Numbered from the stretch's first letter, positions 14,462 through 24,243 are shown. The stretch is DNA of 40,558 nt from an uncultured Myxococcales bacterium (GCA_937910235.1 CALENB010000493.1:1-40558), one strand, 5' to 3'. Notes: generated from the letters alone by a model not told the origin. Program-made: numbers and translations.

Positions 14462-17203
14462 TCAGAACAGCGGAATGCAGAACTGGAAGATCAAGCACTT
14501 GATGCAGATGCCGTTGCAGCCGGGGCAGGTGTAGCCGGGCGGAACGCCGGACGCGACGCACTTGCCGCTCGCCGAACAGCTCCCCGGCACGTTCACCGAC
14601 GAGCACAGATCGGCCTTGAACTTCGCCTGGCACAAGACCCCCGGCTGGCTGACGCAGGAGCCACCCTGGCAGATGCCGATCGGGCACTCACCAGAGCCCG
14701 CCTTGCACGACAGATTGCTCACCGGCACGTGAGTGCAGGTGCCGAACTTGTCGCAGCTGTCCTGCGTGCACGGCTTGCCGTCGTTGCAGTCCTTGAAGGC
14801 GGCGCCCGAGCACTTGCCTCCGACGCACTTGTCGTTGCTGGTGCACGCGTTGCCGTCGTTGCAGACGTTCGAATTCGGCGTCTGCTGGCACACTCCGGAG
14901 CTGCACTTGCCGGTGGTGCAGGCGTTGCCGTCGTCCGCGCAGGCGGCGCCGTTGGACTTCGCTTTGTGGGTGCACTGCGTCGCGGCGCACACGTCAGCGG
15001 TGCAGAGGTTGCCGTCTTCCTTGCACGGCAGCGTGTTGGCGTCGTGTTTGCAGCCGCCGGCGGCGTTGCAGCCGTCATTGGTGCACGGGTTGCCGTCGTC
15101 GCAGTTCTTGCCGCCGGTGCCGGTGCAGTCGCCGTTAATGCAGGCGTCGCCGGTGGTGCAGACGTTGCCGTCGTTGCAGAAATTGCCCGTCTGGCCGGTG
15201 TGGATGCAGCCTTGGCCCTTGTTGCACTTGTCGTACGTGCACGGGTTGTTGTCGTCGCAGTTCAGCATGTTGACGCCCTTGCAGATGCCGAAATCGCAGT
15301 AGTCCGTGGTCGTGCAGGGGTCGTTGTCGGTGCAGTTGGCGTTGGCGTACGGATGCTTGCAGGTGCCGCCCTGGCACAGGTCATTCGTGCAAGGGTTACC
15401 GTCCTCCGCGCAAGGCTTGTTGGTGGCCGGTGGATGGTCGCATTTGCCCAAGCTGCACTTGTCTTCGGTGCAGAGGTTGCCGTCATCTGCGCAAACTTTG
15501 CCGGTCAACGTCGGGTGTTTGCAGGTGCCGGCGCTACAATAGTCGTCTGTGCACGCGTTGCCGTCGTCCTGACAAGGCTTGAGATTCGACGTCGGCGGGT
15601 GGCTGCACTTGCCGAGTAAACACACATCCTGCGTGCACGGATCGCCGTCTTCTAGGCAGCTTTTATCGCTTCCCAGCGGCTGATGGGTGCAGCCGCCCTT
15701 GTCGCAGACGTCGGCGGTGCACGGGTTGCCGTCCTCAGCGCAAGGCACGGTGAAGGTGACGGGCAAGTGCTGACAGCTGCCCTTTCCGCACAGATCCGTG
15801 GTGCAGGGGTTGCCGTCATCGAGGCAGGTCTCACCATCCTTGATGGGCGGATGGGTGCACGCGCCCGCGTCGCAGATGTCCTGGCTGCAGGGATCGCCGT
15901 CGTCCACACAAGCCGCCCCCTTGTCGACCGCCAAGTGGCTGCATTTGCCGTTCTTGCACACGTCGAGCGTGCACGGGTTGCCGTCGTCGGGGCACTTGGC
16001 GTCCTGCGGGGTGTGCACACAGCCAGTCAACGGCGCGCAGCTGTCCTTAGAGCACGGGTCGCCGTCGTCACAATCCATCGGCGTGCCACCCTGGCACTTG
16101 CCGCCACCACATTTGTCTTTCTGCGTGCAGCCGTCGCCATCATCGCAATCGACACCGTCAAACGGGGTGTGTTTGCACGAGCCGCTGGTGTTGCACTGGT
16201 CCTTGGTGCACGGGTTGCCGTCGTCACACTGGCTGGTGTTGTCGGTCACGCCGTCGCAATCGTCATCGAGGCCGTTACACGTCTCAGGGGCCGGAGTCGC
16301 GGCGTCGCAGACGGGCTTGCCCTCCACGCAAGCGGTGAGTTTGCCGGTACACGTGCCGTGTTCGTTTTTGACGGTGCACTTGGCGGTCACATCGAAGTTG
16401 TCGGTCTTGCCGTCGCAGTCATCGTCGATACCGTTGCATTCCTCGGGTTTCGGGACCTGCGCCTGGCAGAGCCCCAGCCCGCCCGCCCCACACGCGCGGC
16501 TCCCCTCACACGCGCCGTAGAGGTTCTTGTTCACGCACGAGGTCGACAGCTGACTAGCGATAGCCTTCGGGCTGCACGTGCACTCGCCGGTCTTGGGCAT
16601 GCACTGCTTGACGGCGCTGCCTGTGGCTTGGTCCACGACCGTCTGGCACTCGTGTGAAGACGGGCAAGGCGCCTTCGGACCGCATTTTGTGCCGCAGAAG
16701 CTCCCGTCCGGACCAAATGACACGCAGGTGTTGTCGATGTTGCCGCCGTCATTGCAGTCGCCGTTGGTGGTGCAGGGATCGCAGATGCGGCCAAACGCCG
16801 GCAGGCAGATGTAGACGACGTCACTGCCGGTCTTCACCGCGCCACACGAAAACCCGGTCGGACAGCTGTCGACGCACTTGTCGGTACAGATCTTCCCCGT
16901 CGCGGTCGGGATGCAGTAGTTGGAGTCGCACTCGTCGTTCTCTTGGCAGGGCGCGCCGAACGTCCCCGTCAGCACGGGCACGTCGGCGATCGCGACGTCG
17001 GTCGAGTCAACCTCGGCGTCGCTGTCGTCGGTCGAGATGTCGCCTGAGCCGATGACCTCAAACACGCCGACGCCGCCCGCGGTGGTGTCCGCTTTCGTGG
17101 CTGAATCGCCGCCTTCCTCGCCGCCTGAGCACGCGACGGTAACGAGCAGGACGGCGAGCGGCAGGGCAGCTCGGGCAGCGCGACCAAAAAACATAGGGAC
17201 CAT
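14462..17203 (-). CDS. Large Cys-rich MopE-type repeat lipoprotein
   Basis: A 913-residue secreted protein. The signal segment LPLAVLLVTVAC has a lipobox with C25. A Ser/Asp-rich spacer follows, then a region with paired cysteines (about 85-240). Two motifs, CNGIDDDCDGKTDN and CNGLDDDCDGVTDN, are the MopE-type putative metal-binding element. The rest is about 19 tandem units of the form C-DDGNPCTxDxC-xxGxCxH, ending at a short Cys-rich tail (CPGCNGICIKCLIFQFC). The acidic loops probably bind Ca2+ or another cation and the cysteines form disulfides, giving a stiff surface stalk; this is inference from composition. ATG 17203 has GGAGG about six bases before it, while the open frame extends to 17380. 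A promoter at 17256-17284 would drive it separately from the PEGA gene upstream. Confidence 0.85.
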   Translation of the reverse strand: MVPMFFGRAARAALPLAVLLVTVACSGGEEGGDSATKADTTAGGVGVFEVIGSGDISTDDSDAEVDSTDVAIADVPVLTGTFGAPCQENDECDSNYCIPTATGKICTDKCVDSCPTGFSCGAVKTGSDVVYICLPAFGRICDPCTTNGDCNDGGNIDNTCVSFGPDGSFCGTKCGPKAPCPSSHECQTVVDQATGSAVKQCMPKTGECTCSPKAIASQLSTSCVNKNLYGACEGSRACGAGGLGLCQAQVPKPEECNGIDDDCDGKTDNFDVTAKCTVKNEHGTCTGKLTACVEGKPVCDAATPAPETCNGLDDDCDGVTDNTSQCDDGNPCTKDQCNTSGSCKHTPFDGVDCDDGDGCTQKDKCGGGKCQGGTPMDCDDGDPCSKDSCAPLTGCVHTPQDAKCPDDGNPCTLDVCKNGKCSHLAVDKGAACVDDGDPCSQDICDAGACTHPPIKDGETCLDDGNPCTTDLCGKGSCQHLPVTFTVPCAEDGNPCTADVCDKGGCTHQPLGSDKSCLEDGDPCTQDVCLLGKCSHPPTSNLKPCQDDGNACTDDYCSAGTCKHPTLTGKVCADDGNLCTEDKCSLGKCDHPPATNKPCAEDGNPCTNDLCQGGTCKHPYANANCTDNDPCTTTDYCDFGICKGVNMLNCDDNNPCTYDKCNKGQGCIHTGQTGNFCNDGNVCTTGDACINGDCTGTGGKNCDDGNPCTNDGCNAAGGCKHDANTLPCKEDGNLCTADVCAATQCTHKAKSNGAACADDGNACTTGKCSSGVCQQTPNSNVCNDGNACTSNDKCVGGKCSGAAFKDCNDGKPCTQDSCDKFGTCTHVPVSNLSCKAGSGECPIGICQGGSCVSQPGVLCQAKFKADLCSSVNVPGSCSASGKCVASGVPPGYTCPGCNGICIKCLIFQFCIPLF

Positions 17204-17255
17204 CCGGGACCTCCGTCCTCGCTGTCCACCAATCCAGGCGTGGCGCAGCCGCCGC

Positions 17256-17284
17256 ATTATGGCGTCTCCTGCCCCCTGTGTCTG
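17256..17284 (-). promoter_or_regulatory. Sigma-70-type promoter for the Cys-rich lipoprotein
   Basis: On the minus strand a -35 CAGACA (17279-17284) and a -10 CATAAT (17256-17261) are separated by 17 bp, matching the consensus at four and five of six positions. Transcription would start near 17249, about 46 nt before ATG 17203. Confidence 0.5.
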
Positions 17285-17389
17285 TTTTGCGAAGGTTTGG
17301 CGTCTGGCCGTGGGGTCCATCTCCCCCCTTGAGCCCAAATCGGCGAGCGGCCCTGGCGCCGTGTGGTGCGCTGAGGCCAAGCGTCGCCG

Positions 17390-18559
17390 CTAGTCGTTAC
17401 CGCTGGACTCAACCGTGTCCGCCATCCGCTCCAACGCGGCGCTGACTTGGTTGATCCGGTCGCGCTCGATGGTGATGCGACGATGCCATCGGTCGTAGCC
17501 GTCTTTCTTGAAGCGGATGATCCACTTGCGCGCGTGCAGTCGGTACGGATCGATCTTTGTGCCTGTGCCGGTGACCCTGCCCGGATCAGACTCCGGTTTT
17601 GCGAGACGATCGGCGATCGGGACATCATCGAGGAAGATCGTCACGTTGTCGGCCGGCTTCAACGTCACCACCAAATAGCCGAAGTAGGCCACGGGCCGCG
17701 GTTTCAGCATCGCCGTCTTGGCGTCACCGACACGCACGTTGACGTATTGCTCCAGCGGGTAGAACCCGGCGCAATCCGTACGGACCTTATGCTGCCCGGT
17801 GATCGCCTCAATCGTGCCGCCACCCTCGCCGACCATGTGTTCGTCGAAGTAGAGCTCGCAGTTGCTAGGCTCCACCACCAACGTCGCCCGACCGACCGAG
17901 AGGAGCTTGCGCAGCGTCACCATGCGGGCCCGCGCCTTGGCCATGCGCTCCAACAACGTCGTCTTGAACTGGCTCGCGCCGGGTCCGAGGTTCTTCTCTT
18001 CGCGCTGGGCGACGTTCATGAAGCCGGCGTAGCAAACGAACTCGCTGGCGTTGTCGTGAAGGGCAGCGGCGAACTGCGCGGCGTTGAAGCTGTAGTCCAT
18101 GTTCTGCGAGTCGAGCTGCCACGCCTGTTTCATGAGCTCGAAGCCCTTCTTGTTCTTGCGAAACGACGCCGCTTTCAACGCGGCCTGGGCGAGCGCCAAC
18201 GCCTTGCGACCATTCTCGGCCTTCTTCTCCATGCGCTCGCGCTCCTCGGCCTGCGAGGAGGTCTCCTTGGTGCGCTCCTTCTTGATCTCCGCGATGCGCT
18301 TGCGCTTCTCCGCGGCCGCTTTCGCTTTGGCCTCCATAGCGCTGCGGTCCGCGGCCGGTTGCGCCGTCGCTCGGCTGGCGCTGCCGACGACACAGAGGCT
18401 CAGCAGCGCGGCGATGACGACGCTGACACGGCCGCGCGGCGCCGTGCTGAGATAGCGGCGCCGCCCCGCGCACCCTGGCCCGGCGTGCCGACTCAGCGCG
18501 GCCCTCGTCATGCGAGTCGTCCGCGGTGCGGCGCGACCCTGGCGTGAGATTTCCGTCAT
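17390..18559 (-). CDS. PEGA-domain protein with coiled coil
   Basis: A 389-residue exported protein. The hydrophobic export segment is at about 45-66 (VSVVIAALLSLCVVGSASRATA), preceded by an unusually long Arg-rich stretch, so the true start may be internal. A highly charged Lys/Glu/Arg coiled-coil follows (about 75-120), then a helical region (130-220). Two PEGA-like beta units come last: about 223-290 (ATLVVEPSNCELYFDEHMVG... ending LKPRP) and about 297-375 (GYLVVTLKPADNVTIFLDDVP...). PEGA units are common on bacterial surface proteins and occur in myxobacterial envelope proteins. Its ATG overlaps the S41 protease stop by four bases (ATGA), so the two are translationally coupled and probably work together in the periplasm. 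Confidence 0.75.
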   Translation of the reverse strand: MTEISRQGRAAPRTTRMTRAALSRHAGPGCAGRRRYLSTAPRGRVSVVIAALLSLCVVGSASRATAQPAADRSAMEAKAKAAAEKRKRIAEIKKERTKETSSQAEERERMEKKAENGRKALALAQAALKAASFRKNKKGFELMKQAWQLDSQNMDYSFNAAQFAAALHDNASEFVCYAGFMNVAQREEKNLGPGASQFKTTLLERMAKARARMVTLRKLLSVGRATLVVEPSNCELYFDEHMVGEGGGTIEAITGQHKVRTDCAGFYPLEQYVNVRVGDAKTAMLKPRPVAYFGYLVVTLKPADNVTIFLDDVPIADRLAKPESDPGRVTGTGTKIDPYRLHARKWIIRFKKDGYDRWHRRITIERDRINQVSAALERMADTVESSGND

Positions 18560-21500
18560 TTCCTAGCTCCCGTTGTCGTCGCCGCGTTCGTCGTTGCGGC
18601 CTCAGGTCGTACCGTCTCTCGCGGGACGGCGGCGTTTGTGGCGGTGGCAGCTGAAGTGACCTTCAAGCCCTTGCAGTGCACGAGCACTTGCCTGAAGGCG
18701 ACCTGCTCCCGGCCGGCGCGCGCGAGGATTGTAATGCGGTTCAGCCCCTTGTCGAGCGTCAGCGGCATATCAAAAGGTAAGGTGCTTCGTTCGTGACCCG
18801 CAACAAAAGCGCGCTTGGCGCCGCCAACCGACACGCTGAGGTAACGGCGACCCGGCAAAACCGATTCGAAATGGGCGGTGCCACGGAGCCGCACGCTGCA
18901 CGGAGCCGCGAGCGGTGGCGGCGCGAGACTGTCAGCTTGCAGCGACAGTCTAGGCGGCTTGGTCCATCGCCCAAGCGTGGTGTGACTCGCCTCCCGCGCC
19001 GTCTGTCGCTCGGTCTCCGTCGATGTCGTCCCGCGCCAGGGCAGCACGATTCGTTCGCTGCGGCGGGTCCCGAGGCGCTCGTCTACCACCTCGAGCCGTG
19101 CTGGCACCAACCCGGTCTTCGCGCCGCTGGGGGCCTTCACGCCACGTACCGTGAACACCGCAGAGGCCGTCTCTCCAGGCTTGAGCGCTCCCAGCCGCAC
19201 ACGGCCATCCTCCAGATGCAGCAGCCGACCAGCGAGGCTCCGCAACGACGCGACCACCCGATCGGCCTGACCGTCGCCGTCGTTGCGCACCGCGACCCGC
19301 ACCCGCACGCGCTCACCCGCGCTGACCAGCCCGTCGTCGGTCAGCGTCTCCTCAAGGGTGACCTGCCACGCAAAGACCGGCCGCGGCAGCCCCACGACAC
19401 GCACGACGATCTCACGGGTCACCTGGAGCTGCTTGCCGTCGAGCGCGACGACGATCTCGACCGGGGCCTGCAGGTCCAGATGGCGCCGCGCGGGGAGCAG
19501 TTGCAGCTGCACGAGCCGAGATTGACCGGGCTCTAGACGTCCGAGCACCTGCTCGACGCCGTCGAGCGCGGGCGCGCTGCTGCGACTGAAGACGTGGACC
19601 CGATACAGCGTCGTCTTGCCACGATTGTGGACCCGCACCGGCAAGCGGATCGCGTGACCAGCGGCCACCTGTAGCCCGCCTTTGACAGGCTCAACCTCCA
19701 GTCGCAGCCGCGGCTGGTCAGGCTGGGGGCCAGGGCTCCAATCGACGCCGAGCTTGTGAAGTCGGGCGCTGAGCGCCTCCCCGTCGGCGTTGCTCAACCC
19801 GCCGACCCACTTCCGGGCCTGCGCCAACATGACCGCCGCTTGCGGATCTCCGGCGGTCTGGAGCAGCGCGCTCGCACGCCGAATGGGCTCCTGATCGCGG
19901 AACTGCGCCGCGGACTCGCTGCCCTCCCGCACGACGGGCAGCAGCAACCGCAGATGATGCACCGGGCGCCGCGCCGACGCCTCTTCATCCGCCTTGCGCG
20001 CCCAGGCCTTGCGCCGAACCCGCAGGCTTCGCGGCTCGTACAGGGAGATGTGGCCGGGGCGGATGTCGACGAACCGCAGCTCGATGTCTGGCGTCACGCC
20101 GACGTCTTGAATGCTCACATCGCCAGGGACCAAGTACTTCGCGATCGTCAGCTTCAGCGCACCGTCGCCAATCTCAAACGGCACCTGCACCGTGCCCTTG
20201 CCCCACGTCCGCTCACCGACGATCACGGCGCGATTGCTCTCCTTGAGAGCGCCCGCGACGATCTCCGACGCGCTAGCGGAGCGTCGGCTGACGAGGACCA
20301 CCACGGGCAGCTCCGCGAGCGTGCCTTTGGCATGAGCCGCGCGCACCTCACGATCACGCCCCCCACCTGCCACCGTGATCACGACCGGGCCACCGCTGAT
20401 GAGCAGGTCGCAGACCTTGACCGCCTCATCGAGCAGACCGCCTGGATTATCGCGCAGATCGAGCACGAGGCCACGGCTGCCGTCGGTTGGCTGCACCCGC
20501 AGCAACAAGCGCCGCAGCTCGTCGGACGTGCCACGTTGAAAGTTCTTGATGCGCGCATACACGACGCCGCCGGTCAGACGCCGACCCTGCACGCTCTTGA
20601 GCTGAATGACGGCGCGGACGACCCGCACTGGCGTCGCTTTCGGCCAGGATTTCCGGCCGATCAGCAGGGTCACGGCGCTGCCAACCTTGCCTCGGAGCCG
20701 GTCGACGGCTGCGTCGATGCCCATGTTGAGGGTGTCTTCGCCGTCGATCCGCAAGATACGGTCGTCCGACAGCAGGCCAGCTCGGCTCGCCGGCGAATCT
20801 TCGATGACGCCGACGACCGTGAGGACGCCGTCGCGGGTCAAGACGCGAATACCAAGCCCGCCGAACTTGCCGCCGGTGTGCGTCTGCATCTCCTGCCACG
20901 CGTCTGGATCGAGCATCGCCGAGTAGGGATCGAGGGTGTCGAGCACGCCATTGACCGCGACGTACTCAACGTGGGCTTCGTGGGCTTGCTGCGGGATACG
21001 AGCCGCGAGAAACCCAACAACCCGGTGGATCGCCCAGTCGAGCTCGAAGAGATCCGTCACCGCGGCGCAGTCGATGCGGAGGGTGTCGCCAGCGACGCGC
21101 ACACGCATGACGAGCGGGCGACCATCCGGTCCGCGGCCTTCTGCGTCGACGAGCACCTCGGCGATCGCGTGGGCGACGGCCTGAAGGCCAGCCTCCAGCA
21201 TCCGCGGCGGATCGACCCGATCGGGATCGACGTAGCGCCGACGCACATGCCGCAGGGCGCGCGACACGATGCGCGCCTCCGTCAGCCGCTCTGTGGCGGC
21301 GCGGCGACGCGCTCGCCCTTCGGGATCGACTGACCCAGTGGGATCTCCGCGACCGTCAGCGGCGGCGAGATCATCAGCGTCAGCGCCGCGATCTGGCGCG
21401 AGGCCGACGTCCGATACGGCATAGCCACGCAGCAGGTGCCGATTTGGATCGTTGGTGGCCAGCGCGGCTTCGCTCGGTGCGACCGGAGGTGTCGGGTGGA

Positions 21501-21618
21501 CCTTCAGGGCGCGCACTCCGCCCAGTCCGAGCGCTGCCGCCGCCGCCAGCCCGGCTACAACAGCGATCGCGAGCCGCGCGCCGGTTGGGCGTTCAAACTG
21601 CCAAGTGGATGCCGACAC
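18556..21618 (-). CDS. S41-family (CtpA/Prc-type) PDZ protease with long C-terminal extension
   Basis: A 1020-residue protein anchored by an N-terminal membrane helix (about 14-37). It has a helical region (110-245), a PDZ domain (about 246-335; GGLGIRVLTRDGVLTVVGVIEDSPASRAGLLSDDRIL) and an S41 protease core (about 345-530). The Ser/Lys dyad is S449 in SASASE and K474 in TWGKGTVQ, with Q478; the S-K spacing of 25 residues matches Prc and CtpB. The C-terminal 380 residues carry two Ig-like/CARDB-like beta domains (RLPVRVHNRGKTTLYRVHVF; RVAVRNDGDGQADRVVASL) that ordinary CtpA lacks. It should cleave C-termini of periplasmic proteins. GTG 21618 is preceded by GGAG. It overlaps the PEGA gene by four bases. 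Confidence 0.9.
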   Translation of the reverse strand: MSASTWQFERPTGARLAIAVVAGLAAAAALGLGGVRALKVHPTPPVAPSEAALATNDPNRHLLRGYAVSDVGLAPDRGADADDLAAADGRGDPTGSVDPEGRARRRAATERLTEARIVSRALRHVRRRYVDPDRVDPPRMLEAGLQAVAHAIAEVLVDAEGRGPDGRPLVMRVRVAGDTLRIDCAAVTDLFELDWAIHRVVGFLAARIPQQAHEAHVEYVAVNGVLDTLDPYSAMLDPDAWQEMQTHTGGKFGGLGIRVLTRDGVLTVVGVIEDSPASRAGLLSDDRILRIDGEDTLNMGIDAAVDRLRGKVGSAVTLLIGRKSWPKATPVRVVRAVIQLKSVQGRRLTGGVVYARIKNFQRGTSDELRRLLLRVQPTDGSRGLVLDLRDNPGGLLDEAVKVCDLLISGGPVVITVAGGGRDREVRAAHAKGTLAELPVVVLVSRRSASASEIVAGALKESNRAVIVGERTWGKGTVQVPFEIGDGALKLTIAKYLVPGDVSIQDVGVTPDIELRFVDIRPGHISLYEPRSLRVRRKAWARKADEEASARRPVHHLRLLLPVVREGSESAAQFRDQEPIRRASALLQTAGDPQAAVMLAQARKWVGGLSNADGEALSARLHKLGVDWSPGPQPDQPRLRLEVEPVKGGLQVAAGHAIRLPVRVHNRGKTTLYRVHVFSRSSAPALDGVEQVLGRLEPGQSRLVQLQLLPARRHLDLQAPVEIVVALDGKQLQVTREIVVRVVGLPRPVFAWQVTLEETLTDDGLVSAGERVRVRVAVRNDGDGQADRVVASLRSLAGRLLHLEDGRVRLGALKPGETASAVFTVRGVKAPSGAKTGLVPARLEVVDERLGTRRSERIVLPWRGTTSTETERQTAREASHTTLGRWTKPPRLSLQADSLAPPPLAAPCSVRLRGTAHFESVLPGRRYLSVSVGGAKRAFVAGHERSTLPFDMPLTLDKGLNRITILARAGREQVAFRQVLVHCKGLKVTSAATATNAAVPRETVRPEAATTNAATTTGARK

Positions 21619-21721
21619 GCAAGGGGCTCCGCGAGAAGGCCGACAGGAAGCTGACGGTCAGAGAGAATACACGTGTTGCCGTGCTGCGTCGCGTCGAGGG
21701 CTACGCTATCCTGTGGTTCGT

Positions 21722-23473
21722 ATGCAGCGACCTCATGGCCATCTACCTTTGCTCTCATCACCCCGCCGACGCCACGGCCACGGCGCGTCATGGCGTGCAC
21801 GACGGACCCGGCTCGGTGTCGGGTTGATGATGTTGTGTGGCTGGGCGGCGGCGCCCGCGCTGGCACAAGACACGGCGCTGGCAAACGGCAGGCCCCTGGC
21901 GAAAGCCGGCGCGCGCAGCCACGACAGCGCTTCGGCGACGGATGCCACGCTCAGCCGAGCGATCGGCGCGTGCCTGGCGCGCGAATCCCCCGCGTGCGCG
22001 GCGCCGTGGCTGGTCGAACTCGAGAAGCGCGCCGCCGGGTCGTTCACGCTGCGCTACGCCCAGGGCCACGTCGATTTTCTGGCTGGCCGCTTCGCGCGCG
22101 CCGAGCGGGGGCTTCAGCGCGTGGCCATGTCGCCGATCGCGCCCGGGGCGCTGCGACCCGAGGCGGCCCGTATCGCTGCGGCCGCGAAGGCGAGCGCGGC
22201 GGCCACGCAGGGTTTTGTGCAGCATACAGTGGCGGGCGGACGCTTCATCATCTGGGTGGAGCCCGGCCCAGACGAAGTGCTCGTGCCGTTGCTGGATCAC
22301 GTGCTCAGCCGGGCCGCGGCGGCGCTCTTCAAGCATCTCAGCCCCCTGCCGGAAGCGCCCATCGCCGTGCATGTCTACCCGAAAGTTGAGACCCTCGCTT
22401 TGGTTAGCGGTCTCACCGTGGCGCAGGTGCGCACGTCCGGCACGATCGCGCTCTGCAAGCACAACCGGCTGATGATCACGAGCCCGCGCGACCTGTTCTT
22501 TGGCTACCACTGGGCCGACACCATCGCGCACGAGCTGGTCCACTACCTGATCATGAAACGCGGCGGCCCGGACGTGCCGGTGTGGCTCCACGAGGCCTTG
22601 GCGCGCACGCTTGAGTCGACGTGGCGCGATCCGTCGCCGCCGAGCCTCGACGACGACGAGCGCGCCATGCTTGCCCTGGCGCGACGCAAGAACCGGTTCA
22701 TTCCGCTGCGTAAGATGCACCCGACGATGGCGGCGCTGCCTAGCCAAGAGGCCGCACAGATCGCCTTCGCTGAGGTTCACCACGCGTTGATCTGGCTGCT
22801 CGCCCGCGCCCGCGCGCGTGACCCAAACGCCCGGTTTGACGGGCTGCTGGCCACGGTGCACGGCGGAACGCCAGCCTTGGCGGCGGTCCAGCAGTGGTCG
22901 GGCGTGGCGAAGTTCCCAGGGCAGTGGTGGGCCGAGCTGCGGCGGGGTCTCGAACCGAACGGCGGGCGTCCTCGCTCACCCGCGCCGACCGCTCAGCGCG
23001 GCGTGCGCCAGCAGCTGCGTTTTCGCCGCGCGGCGCAGCGGTCAGGCGAGCGACTGGGCGAAACCGCGGCGCGTCACGTCGAGTTGGGCGACAGGCTGCT
23101 CGCCGTCAACCGACCACTCGCGGCGGTGCTGGAGTACCTCAAGGCGCAAGCGGCTGGCGCCCAAGACGACGCGTTGATGCTGGCGCGACTCGCGCGGGGT
23201 CTGCTGCAGCTGCGTCGACACGCCGAGGCGAAGATCGTCCTCGACGATGCCGTCAGTCGACACCGCAACCACGCGCCGCTGCTGCTCCTGTTGGGTCAGG
23301 CGGCGGAAGCGCAAGGCGATCATGACGGCGCCCTGCACTGGGCCCGCGAGGCGATGTGGCTCAACCCGTTCGACCCAGCGCTCCACGAGCTGCGGGCCAC
23401 GGCCCTGGAGGCGACGGGGCAGCCCGCGCTGGCGGCCGCCGCGCGCCTGCAGGGGACGCGCGTCGCAAACTAG
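21722..23473 (+). CDS. HExxH metallopeptidase (MA-like) with TPR-like C-terminus
   Basis: A protein of up to 583 residues. An export signal is visible (LGVGLMMLCGWAAAPALA, about 31-48). The domain at 165-400 is gluzincin-like: HELVH (270-274) with WLHEALA supplying the third zinc ligand E291, as in Peptidase_MA-type proteins. The last 150 residues form helix pairs of the TPR kind (ARHVELGDRLLAVNRPLAAVLEYLKAQ; HAEAKIVLDDAVSRHRNHAPLLLLLGQ; GDHDGALHWAREAMWLNPFDPALHEL). The start is uncertain: ATG 21722 gives a long Arg-rich n-region, and ATG 21827 or 21830 gives a short signal peptide; neither has a good ribosome binding site. It precedes the tolQ-like gene by 65 bp on the same strand. A periplasmic zinc protease is likely; the substrate is unknown. 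Confidence 0.75.
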   Translation: MQRPHGHLPLLSSPRRRHGHGASWRARRTRLGVGLMMLCGWAAAPALAQDTALANGRPLAKAGARSHDSASATDATLSRAIGACLARESPACAAPWLVELEKRAAGSFTLRYAQGHVDFLAGRFARAERGLQRVAMSPIAPGALRPEAARIAAAAKASAAATQGFVQHTVAGGRFIIWVEPGPDEVLVPLLDHVLSRAAAALFKHLSPLPEAPIAVHVYPKVETLALVSGLTVAQVRTSGTIALCKHNRLMITSPRDLFFGYHWADTIAHELVHYLIMKRGGPDVPVWLHEALARTLESTWRDPSPPSLDDDERAMLALARRKNRFIPLRKMHPTMAALPSQEAAQIAFAEVHHALIWLLARARARDPNARFDGLLATVHGGTPALAAVQQWSGVAKFPGQWWAELRRGLEPNGGRPRSPAPTAQRGVRQQLRFRRAAQRSGERLGETAARHVELGDRLLAVNRPLAAVLEYLKAQAAGAQDDALMLARLARGLLQLRRHAEAKIVLDDAVSRHRNHAPLLLLLGQAAEAQGDHDGALHWAREAMWLNPFDPALHELRATALEATGQPALAAAARLQGTRVAN

Positions 23474-23538
23474 CGTCCCGTTACAGGGATGGCCGGATAG
23501 GGTTTGCCTCCGATCCTCCCAAGCCGTACCTTCCGGCC

Positions 23539-24231
23539 ATGAACGTCTCCCTAGCCAACTTGCTCGCCCAAGCCACCGCAGTGCAGACCGATCCGGTCAG
23601 CGCCGCGCTCCAATCTCGCGGGATGGTCCTCGCGGTGTTGGTCGTCCTCATGCTCATGAGCGTGCTGACGTGGTTCATCATTGGCGCGCGCGCCTGGGCG
23701 CTCTTCACGCTCCGCAAGGAGGTCGAGGCGTTCCGCGCGGGCTTTGCCAAGCACCAAGACCTGACTCAGGCCGCCGAACACCTCAAGATGTACGTGGCGC
23801 TGCCGCACTTCAAGCTGCTCATCGCGCTACTCAAAGAGGTGTCGCGGTACCCGGAGGACGAAGAGGCCGATCTTGCGGCCCTTGAGCGCACCCTCAGTCG
23901 GGCCTCGGAGCCGCTCGTCTCCGACTTGGAGACGGGCCTCACCGTGCTGGGCTCAATCGCGTCAGCGGCGCCGTTCATCGGCCTGTTCGGCACCGTGTGG
24001 GGCATCATGATGGCGTTTGGTAGCTTGAGTGACTCCGGCAGCGTGCTGCAGACAGTCGCCCCGCACATCGCCGAGGCGCTGGTCGCCACCGCCGTCGGGT
24101 TGCTCGCCGCGATCCCTGCGGTCATTGGCTACAACGGGCTCACACGGGTCGTTCGCCAGATCGTGACGGACTTGGACGGCTTCGGCCTTGACTTGCTCAA
24201 CACCGTCAGCCGCCAACAACGCGGACTTTGA
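23539..24231 (+). CDS. MotA/TolQ/ExbB proton-channel family protein
   Basis: A 230-residue inner-membrane protein with three membrane segments: about 27-50 (MVLAVLVVLMLMSVLTWFIIGA), about 137-160 and about 172-195. The family core is TGLTVLGSIASAAPFIGLFGTVWGIMMAF followed by IAEALVATAVGLLAAIPAVIGYN. With the ExbD/TolR-like protein it forms a proton-driven motor in the inner membrane. It is the first of three adjacent genes in the classical TolQ-TolR-TolA order. By itself the sequence does not settle TolQ, ExbB or AglQ (gliding motor) identity. The order and the lack of TolB and Pal here are noted. Confidence 0.9.
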   Translation: MNVSLANLLAQATAVQTDPVSAALQSRGMVLAVLVVLMLMSVLTWFIIGARAWALFTLRKEVEAFRAGFAKHQDLTQAAEHLKMYVALPHFKLLIALLKEVSRYPEDEEADLAALERTLSRASEPLVSDLETGLTVLGSIASAAPFIGLFGTVWGIMMAFGSLSDSGSVLQTVAPHIAEALVATAVGLLAAIPAVIGYNGLTRVVRQIVTDLDGFGLDLLNTVSRQQRGL

Positions 24232-24243
24232 GGGGGTTGGTCG

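Noticed and set aside
14360-16657. Plus-strand Val/Ala-rich open frames opposite the Cys-rich lipoprotein
   Set aside because: Their repetitive Ala/Val pattern is simply the complement of the CxDDGNPCT repeat; no independent coding evidence.
19756-21333. 525-codon plus-strand open frame
   Set aside because: It lies antisense to the S41 protease, whose catalytic and PDZ motifs are unambiguous.
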